From Paracoccus nototheniae (GTDB taxonomy: Bacteria > Pseudomonadota > Alphaproteobacteria > Rhodobacterales > Rhodobacteraceae), in the NCBI RefSeq assembly GCF_004335005.1, contig NZ_RQRT01000042.1, positions 1-37,623 on the forward strand: 37,623 nucleotides of DNA, in the 5' to 3' direction. The notes beneath the pieces are model-generated. The model ran no database searches. It was not told the DNA's origin and was given only the letters and a program-made list of their open reading frames with translations. The translations under genes were made by a program, and so were the position numbers. Shown here piece by piece: positions 32,819-37,623 of this stretch (positions are counted from its first letter, which is position 1; the number at the start of each line of letters is the position of its first letter).

Positions 32819-33187
32819 GGCCGATAACCCGATGGCCTTCGTCAGAAGGGGTGCCACCCGCGATATGGAGGGCACCATCTATCTGAATAAGATCCGGAAA
32901 CCATTGGCTTCGAAACTGAGGTCGCAATGGTCCCGCCTGAGGGAGTAGGCGATAAAAGATGGCCGTGCTGCACCTGCACGAGCCTGCTCACCTCCCCCTG
33001 CCGCCTTCCCTAACTGGCAACTGACCTGACCTGGCTAGCGTACGCTGCAGATGCCCTGCTGGACCACCCCCAGTCGGCTTTCCGCCCCTCGCGTCGGTCA
33101 TGCCGATAATTAAAACCTACAAATCCAAGACGTCATGCAAGCTATCAACCGAAAGCGTGCATGCAGATACTTCTATAACACGCCAAT
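32819..33187. other. Intergenic region between the catabolic operon and the partition genes
   Basis: About 370 bases without a supported gene. Two short plus-strand frames (32832-32948, 38 codons; 33100-33189, 29 codons) lack ribosome sites and known relatives. A 28-bp dyad at 33135-33162 resembles the one beside the integrase. GC content visibly falls toward the replication region. Confidence 0.6.
33135..33162. other. Second 28-bp dyad site, partner of 26645-26672
   Basis: Arms ATGCAAGCT and AGCGTGCAT (8 of 9 complementary) with a 10-base centre. Aligned without gaps to 26645-26672 over 29 bases, 22 match, and both are in the same orientation. The matches lie mostly in the arms and differ in the centre. 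A recombination site is one explanation; a protein-binding site of the partition system is another. Confidence 0.4.
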
Positions 33188-33257
33188 AGTACCTTAAGAT
33201 ACCGTACTATACTTAAAGGTACTCTGTGGAACTATACCATTTGCTACCTCTTGGTAG
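33188..33257. promoter_or_regulatory. Palindromes upstream of parA (possible operator or centromere)
   Basis: AGTACCTTAAG (33188-33198) pairs with CTTAAAGGTACT (33212-33223), one extra A aside. A second small palindrome CTACC-TCTT-GGTAG lies at 33244-33257. Both sit in the 107 bases before the parA start, where partition genes usually carry an autoregulatory operator or parS-like site. Confidence 0.5.
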
Positions 33258-33294
33258 ATGTGTATATTTACCGTGAATCGTGAAGAGGTCAGCC

Positions 33295-33972
33295 ATGCCC
33301 GTTATATCATTCGCCACCTCTAAAGGCGGGGCTGGAAAGACCACCTCTGCTATTATTCTTGGAACGGAGCTAGCCGAGGCAACCGACGTCATTATCATCG
33401 ATGCAGACCCGGCTAAGCGTCTTACTCGATGGTCCACTCTCGCCCCACTGCCTACAAGGCTTCAGGTGATTACAAGCAACGGCGAGCGCGCTATTCAGGA
33501 TGAAATTGCGACTGCCCAACGCCAAGCGGCGTTCGTGCTTATCGATCTCGAGGGATCAGCCAGTCGCCTTACGTCTTTTGCGATTGCAGAGTCCGATCTT
33601 GTGATCATCCCATCAGGCGAAGAACAACAAGATGCGGATGCAGCTATAGATACGCTTGCAGAGATTGAAATGGAGGGCAGGGCGCGCAGACGAACTATTC
33701 CTGCCGTTATCTTGTTTGCTAGAACATCGGCCGCAGTAAAAAGTAAGCTAGAGAAGCATATTCACGGTGAGCTCACCAAGGCGGGCAGGGTGATGGAAGC
33801 AGAACTTCACCGTCGTACAGCTTTCTCGTCGCTACACAATGCTGGTGGCGGGCTTCGACAACTCGACCCTGGCGATGTCAATGGCATTGATAAAGCCATT
33901 CTTAACGCAGTGGCCTATACATCAGAGATTATTGATCTTTTAGAAGAGGCTCGCAATGCCCAAACCGCTTGA
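33295..33972 (+). CDS. parA: ParA-family partition ATPase
   Basis: A 225-residue ParA/MinD-type ATPase for plasmid segregation. The deviant Walker A SKGGAGKTTS lies near residue 10, the A' motif is IIIDADP and the Walker B region VLIDLEGSAS. It lacks an N-terminal DNA-binding domain, so it is the small type (ParF/VirC1-like). The start ATG 33295 has AGAGG upstream; an in-frame GTG at 33280 is possible. It overlaps the next gene by 17 bases. Confidence 0.92.
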   Translation: MPVISFATSKGGAGKTTSAIILGTELAEATDVIIIDADPAKRLTRWSTLAPLPTRLQVITSNGERAIQDEIATAQRQAAFVLIDLEGSASRLTSFAIAESDLVIIPSGEEQQDADAAIDTLAEIEMEGRARRRTIPAVILFARTSAAVKSKLEKHIHGELTKAGRVMEAELHRRTAFSSLHNAGGGLRQLDPGDVNGIDKAILNAVAYTSEIIDLLEEARNAQTA

Positions 33973-34219
33973 TATCGAACGCCTGAAAAAATTTGAGAAT
34001 TCTCGTCCTTCAACCGCAAACACAGATCCTACTCTTCTTGAAAGGGCAGGGGGTTCTATCGATCGCTGGCCAAGCCGAGAACCAATTCGAGATGGTCAGA
34101 TGAGCGTTAAGGCCCCTCTTGATATCATCGACCGGTTTAAGCGCATCTGCAAGGATGACCGGCGGACCTATGCCGATATGCTTGGAATCCTGATGGATCT
34201 TTACGAGTCTAAAAAATGA
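33956..34219 (+). CDS. Small partition partner protein (putative ParB/ParG-like)
   Basis: An 87-residue basic protein beginning MPKPLDIERLKKFENSRPST; the C-terminal half (MSVKAPLDIIDRFKRICKDD then ADMLGILMDLYESKK) looks like a ribbon-helix-helix fold. Position directly after and overlapping a small ParA suggests the DNA-binding partner that marks the centromere and represses the operon. I recognise no named family with certainty. It has AGAGG six bases before ATG 33956 and overlaps repA by ATGA. Confidence 0.7.
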   Translation: MPKPLDIERLKKFENSRPSTANTDPTLLERAGGSIDRWPSREPIRDGQMSVKAPLDIIDRFKRICKDDRRTYADMLGILMDLYESKK

Positions 34220-35040
34220 GTACTCAGCGCGAGCAGCTTGATCTTTTTGTTGCGATCACTGGAGATATTCCCTTGCGCGACGACCGTGAGATGATGTCTG
34301 CACCGATGGTCAGTCTGGCGAAGCGAAGCCCCATGCGCCTTGAGTGGGAGGGTCCATCAGGCCAAAGAGTTACGATTACAGCATCAGAGCAGACTGGTGG
34401 TATTGCCACCATTTATGACTTTGATATCTTGCTATGGGCCATTTCTCAAATCAATGCCGGTGTAGAACGTGGCCAAAAACCTGGCGCTACGATCACGTTC
34501 CGTCCCTATGATTTGTTAAAAGCTTTAGGGCGGGCTACCGGCGGAAAGAACTACCACCAGTTCAAAGCGGCGATTGCTCGTCTTCAAGGAACCCGTATTG
34601 AAACAACGATCCGCCGCCGTGATAAAGACCGAATGGAGGTATTTAATCTTTTAGCCGATTATACATTGGATGAAGATGAACAGGGCCGACCGATAGGTGC
34701 GCAGATGACCTTGCCAAGGTGGATTCATCGCGCCGTCGTTGAAAGTAGAGAAGTTCTAGCTATCTCCCCGCTCTACTTTGATCTAACCAGCGGTTTGGAC
34801 CGCTTCTTATACCGTCTTGCCCGTCGTCATGCAGGTAACGGGATAGATAACCCCGGCGGCTGGACTTTCACGTTTAAAGACCTACACAAGCGCACCGGTT
34901 CACCCGCCCCTTTCGGTCAATTTTCTAGGGACCTCCGCATGGCGATCAAAAGAGATGCTCTGCCAACCTATACTATAATAGAGGAAAAAGGAGCTAATGG
35001 GCCAATAGTAAGGCTCGAATGGCGACGCCTTTTGCTATGA
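34216..35040 (+). CDS. repA: Plasmid replication initiator (RepA, RPA family)
   Basis: A 274-residue initiator. Family-like segments are MVSLAKRSPMRLEWEGPSGQ, ATIYDFDILLWAISQINAGV, FRPYDLLKALGRATGGKNYH, LRQ-type segment AIARLQGTRIETTIRRRDKD, and SGLDRFLYRLARRHAGNG with GWTFTFKDLHKRTGS near the end, as in replication initiator protein A. It is translationally coupled to the gene before it (ATGA). Five 17-bp iterons begin at the base after the stop codon, the likely binding sites. GC content is lower than in the accessory regions. Confidence 0.92.
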   Translation: MSTQREQLDLFVAITGDIPLRDDREMMSAPMVSLAKRSPMRLEWEGPSGQRVTITASEQTGGIATIYDFDILLWAISQINAGVERGQKPGATITFRPYDLLKALGRATGGKNYHQFKAAIARLQGTRIETTIRRRDKDRMEVFNLLADYTLDEDEQGRPIGAQMTLPRWIHRAVVESREVLAISPLYFDLTSGLDRFLYRLARRHAGNGIDNPGGWTFTFKDLHKRTGSPAPFGQFSRDLRMAIKRDALPTYTIIEEKGANGPIVRLEWRRLLL

Positions 35041-35170
35041 CACGGTGTATCACACACTTTGCGAGGCACGGTGCATCACACACTTTTTCATAAGCTACTT
35101 CTCTGCCTCCCGGTGCATCACACACTCTCAGCACGGTGTTTTACACACCGGCACACGGTGTATCACACAC
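35041..35170. repeat. Five 17-bp iterons (oriV)
   Basis: Copies of CACGGTGYATCACACAC start at 35041, 35067, 35109, 35132 and 35154. Two are exact copies of CACGGTGTATCACACAC (35041, 35154), one has C in place of T (35067), one starts CCCGG (35109) and one has TTTT in the middle (35132). Start-to-start steps are 26, 42, 23 and 22 bases. They lie directly after repA, as RepA-binding iterons of a replication origin do. Confidence 0.93.
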
Positions 35171-35369
35171 AGAAGTATCTGGATAATCAATTGATATAAT
35201 TATATAAAACTGCTAAATTGATTCGGTCTAACTATCTTAACAACTTATATAACTCCTGTTGGAGACCCGAACGAAGACCTAGCCTGTGGATAAGTCAGCG
35301 TTTCACAGAACTTAGCGACCTACCTTGAGAACGCCGGAACATGCGCGAACATATCCCGACATCAAATAC
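35171..35369. other. AT-rich DNA-unwinding-like stretch and DnaA box of oriV
   Basis: After the iterons comes a very AT-rich stretch (about 35180-35250), then TGTGGATAA at 35285-35293, the complement of the consensus DnaA box TTATCCACA. Iterons, AT-rich region and DnaA box together make a standard iteron-type origin. No gene is seen before the coupling-protein stop at 35370. Confidence 0.85.
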
Positions 35370-37112
35370 TTAACTCGGCATTCTGACCAACGCCCCACCT
35401 GGTGCGGATGCTGGCACCGGCTCGGGCTTGTCATAGAAACCCGCGAAGATCGGCACAGGCGTCTTGTAGACCTTGGCATCGCCTGCGAGCTTCACGTAGC
35501 CGATGAGATCCGGGAGGCTGAGGATCTCGGAGGGCATGACCACCCGCTCATCGCGTTCCGACCTGCTGATGCCCTTGGTCTTGGTGGTCCCGGTCCAGAC
35601 ACTGCCGCTCTCACTCTGGCTTTCGCCCTCGACCAGCATGCGTTGTTCCCCAAGGGCCAGTGACATGCGTTCAGCGGCTCTGCCGTCCGATGCCCTGAGG
35701 AACAGCTTGTTGGTGAGGTTGTTGCAGATCGAGGCCGCGCGGTTCTGACCGTAGAGATCCTCGATCTGGTTGAGATCCTGCATGCCGCAGACCAGACGGA
35801 CGTTGGTCTTGCGCAGCTCCGCCGCACCGGTGAGGAGGGCAGGGATCTCGCCCAGACCCGCCAGCTCGTCGATCAGCAGCCATGTCGGGCGCTCTGCCTT
35901 GCCGGTATCGATGGCGGTGGAAATGGCCAGTTCGGCCACAGCAGAGATCAGGCTGCGGACGGTGGCCAGGTCGCGTTTGCGATAGGTGATGAACAGCGAC
36001 CGCTGGTTGGGCCCGGTCATGGTTTCCCGGACCCATTTGCGGATCGAGAAGGCATCGACCTGCTGGGCGTGTTCGGGCAGGTACTCGAAGAAGCGCAGGG
36101 GATCGAGAAGGCTCATGCGGATGGCATTGAGGCCCTTGTCGTTGTTGGTCAGCGATGCGGCTGCCGTGCCCCTGACAAAGGGCTCCAGGACCTCGGGCGG
36201 GGCGCTGATCAGCAGGTCGAAAAATTCCCGGTTGCTGAAGATGCGGTCTTCCTCCTCGCAGGCCTGGGCATAGCCCATGCCCACGGCGGCGAAGAGCGAC
36301 TTGGCCATGCTGCGCCATTCGGCGCTGTCGCCCTTGCCGTCCCCGATCAGGCCCTGGGCGAGCTGGTGCCAGTCACTGCGGCGCTCGATCTCGTGGTAGG
36401 GCGACCAGCGTGGCAGGAAGTCGTTGTCCATCACGTCAAAGCGATAGACGTGCCCGGCGACGCCGCCAAAGGTCTCCAGCAGATCATGGCCGGTATCGAC
36501 GGCGATCAGGTTGTCACCGCGTGCCAAAAACTCCGCGGCCAAGCATTTGATGGCCTGGGACTTGCCTGATCCGGTGCCGCCTTCCAGCTGAGTGTGGAGG
36601 GTCTCGGCATTGAGGGACGGGTAGGGGACCCAGCCCAAGGCGACGGGCTTGATCAGGTTGCTGTCGGCCAGCCATTTGGGTTTGCGCTGGCGGGTGACAT
36701 CGACAAGGGACATGCCGCGCAGGTGCTGTTTCTTAAGCCCCGGCAGCCGGGTCATGTAGGGGGCGATATCGCTCCAGCGACCGCCGGTCAGAAAGAACAC
36801 GATCCACTGAGCGACGAAGATTGCCGCGCCGATCTTGAGCAATAAAAAAATGACCGTTGCATAGCCTTCACCGGTCATGCCGTTGGCCTGATAGGTTTTG
36901 TACCCCTGATCAAAGACCCACATGCCGGTCAGCCAGAGCGCGCCGATGAGCACCAGCCGGGCGACGATCTGAAGAGCGGATTGTGCGGCGCGGAGCATGT
37001 TCCACGCGCTGTAGGCATTCACCATCGGCAGGAACAAAAAGCCTGCCAGGATGATGCCGATAAGTCCTCCGGCAGCGGCGCCTCCGCCTTGCCCTGAACT
37101 TCCCTGAGACAT
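35370..37112 (-). CDS. Type IV coupling protein (TraD/VirD4 family)
   Basis: An approximately 580-residue membrane ATPase that brings the relaxase-DNA complex to a type IV secretion channel. Several N-terminal membrane segments (IIGIILAGFLFLPM, VLIGALWLTGMWV, VIFLLLKIGAAIFVAQWIVF) are followed by Walker A EGGTGSGKS near residues 177-185 and Walker B TWLLIDELAGLGEIP. It then carries the conserved CGMQDLNQIEDLYG. ATG 37112 (MSQGSSGQ) with AAGGA seven bases upstream is preferred over 37145. It is divergent from mobC, with the presumed oriT between. No VirB-type genes accompany it. Confidence 0.92.
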   Translation of the reverse strand: MSQGSSGQGGGAAAGGLIGIILAGFLFLPMVNAYSAWNMLRAAQSALQIVARLVLIGALWLTGMWVFDQGYKTYQANGMTGEGYATVIFLLLKIGAAIFVAQWIVFFLTGGRWSDIAPYMTRLPGLKKQHLRGMSLVDVTRQRKPKWLADSNLIKPVALGWVPYPSLNAETLHTQLEGGTGSGKSQAIKCLAAEFLARGDNLIAVDTGHDLLETFGGVAGHVYRFDVMDNDFLPRWSPYHEIERRSDWHQLAQGLIGDGKGDSAEWRSMAKSLFAAVGMGYAQACEEEDRIFSNREFFDLLISAPPEVLEPFVRGTAAASLTNNDKGLNAIRMSLLDPLRFFEYLPEHAQQVDAFSIRKWVRETMTGPNQRSLFITYRKRDLATVRSLISAVAELAISTAIDTGKAERPTWLLIDELAGLGEIPALLTGAAELRKTNVRLVCGMQDLNQIEDLYGQNRAASICNNLTNKLFLRASDGRAAERMSLALGEQRMLVEGESQSESGSVWTGTTKTKGISRSERDERVVMPSEILSLPDLIGYVKLAGDAKVYKTPVPIFAGFYDKPEPVPASAPGGALVRMPS

Positions 37113-37171
37113 TGCAATATCCTTAACTGAAAATGGAGTGGCCATACTCTACGGTTCAATCAGAGGGAGTA

Positions 37172-37252
37172 GCAAGCATAGTTTTTGTTACACAAAAACG
37201 CTTGCCTGCTGCGCAGGATATCCGCATGCTGCGGATCTGGCATGCTGCCAGA
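37172..37252. other. Tandem hairpins with three-base loops: presumed oriT region
   Basis: Four perfect hairpins in a row: GTTTTTGT-TAC-ACAAAAAC (37181-37199, with an outer GCAAGC/GCTTGC stem from 37172 to 37205), CCTGC-TGC-GCAGG (37205-37217), ATCCGCA-TGC-TGCGGAT (37220-37236) and TCTGGCA-TGC-TGCCAGA (37236-37252). Three share the loop TGC. They lie in the 170-base gap between the coupling protein and mobC, where oriT is expected. The nic site is not identified. Confidence 0.65.
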
Positions 37253-37282
37253 CCAGCCCTTTGCGGCACCGCGGGAGCCATG

Positions 37283-37623
37283 ATGACGGACGCAGCCACA
37301 GGCCCAGCCTCAGCCACGCCGACCACCCGCCCCGGCAGCGCGAAGCCGGGGCGGCCGTCGCTGGCGGTGGCCGAGAGCCGCGTCGACCGGGTGGCGTTCC
37401 GGATGACGGCGGAGGAGCTGGCGCGCGTCCAGGCCGAGGCGGAGCGGGCCGGGGTGTCGGTGTCGGAGTACTGCCGCGCAGCTGCCTTGGGGCAGCGCGT
37501 CCGGGTGCGATCCGCGCCGGACCTGTCGGCGGCGCTGGTGTCGCTGAACCGGGTCGGCGTGAACCTCAATCAGATCACCCGGACGCTGAACGCGGGGCAG
37601 CCGGTGCCGGTCGATCTCGACGA
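37283..37623 (+). CDS. mobC: MobC-like mobilisation protein, 5' part (continues at 1-182)
   Basis: This is the first part of the gene completed at 1-182 across the join. It has an N-terminal Pro/Ala/Thr-rich stretch, then the ribbon-helix-helix-like segment RVDRVAFRMTAEELARVQAE and AERAGVSVSEYCRAAALGQ typical of MobC. ATG 37283 is preferred with GGAG six bases upstream; ATG 37280 is also in frame. It is the first gene of the plus-strand mobilisation operon and is predicted to bind the adjacent oriT. Confidence 0.88.
   Translation, partial: MTDAATGPASATPTTRPGSAKPGRPSLAVAESRVDRVAFRMTAEELARVQAEAERAGVSVSEYCRAAALGQRVRVRSAPDLSAALVSLNRVGVNLNQITRTLNAGQPVPVDLD
37497..37623. repeat. Terminal direct repeat, second copy (circular join)
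   Basis: Identical to bases 1-127. See the first entry. Joining the ends at this overlap restores the mobC frame without a break. Confidence 0.93.

Noticed and set aside
32832..33189. Two small plus-strand frames (38 and 29 codons) after the MDR gene
   Set aside because: No ribosome sites, no recognisable motifs, no overlap with flanking operons; not supportable as genes.
35041..35170. CRISPR-like array of short repeats
   Set aside because: Repeats are 17 bases with irregular 5-25-base gaps, directly after repA and beside a DnaA box; this is an iteron array.

Overview
The window looks like one complete circular plasmid of about 37.5 kb, written linearly. Its first 127 bases (1-127) are identical to its last 127 (37497-37623), and a mobC gene is cut by the join, so the circle is about 37,496 bp. 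GC-rich coding, an RPA-type RepA with iterons, the IS families and the gene types all suggest an alphaproteobacterium close to Paracoccus/Rhodobacteraceae. That host assignment is inference; no database was searched.

Layout. (a) Mobilisation: TraD/VirD4-type coupling protein (minus strand, 35370-37112), a hairpin-rich presumed oriT (37172-37252), mobC across the join and a MOBP-like relaxase (179-1777). No mating-pair-formation genes are present, so the plasmid looks mobilisable rather than self-transmissible. (b) An IS5-family element (2029-4616) with dead transposase, interrupted by a complete IS3-family element (2295-3559). (c) A nickel module: nikABCDE on the minus strand and divergent nikR, with a 28-bp NikR-operator-like site between them. 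An IS5-like right-end remnant (9922-10275) closes this module. (d) A long, tightly packed minus-strand cluster read from 24372 down to 10308: amiC, amiR, a leader with an intrinsic terminator, a nitrilase-family amidohydrolase, a urea/short-chain-amide-type ABC transporter (binding protein, permease, permease-ATPase fusion, ATPase), urease (ureAB fusion, ureC), accessory genes ureG, ureD, ureE, ureF, and a signal-less family-5 binding protein. (e) A scrap heap of IS3, IS66 and IS30 pieces and a WGR fragment beside a tyrosine recombinase (24695-26532). (f) A plus-strand catabolic operon: GntR/FCD regulator, tripartite tricarboxylate transporter (tctC, tctB, tctA), dihydroxyacetophenone-dioxygenase-like cupin, SDR and zinc-dependent MDR. 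(g) Replication and partition: parA, a small partner, repA, five iterons, an AT-rich stretch and a DnaA box (33188-35293).

How it fits together. Regions c and d form a plausible self-contained nitrogen-scavenging unit. An amide or urea-like ligand sensed by AmiC would free the ANTAR protein AmiR to bind the leader RNA and let transcription pass the terminator at 22447-22491. The transporter would import the substrate, the amidohydrolase and urease would release ammonia, and the neighbouring nickel importer with its own NikR would supply the urease metal. AmiC/AmiR control of a urease and transporter cluster is the most interesting proposal in the window. Region f is an independent carboxylate or hydroxy-acid uptake and oxidation unit, and two 28-bp dyad sites near its ends may be recombination sites.
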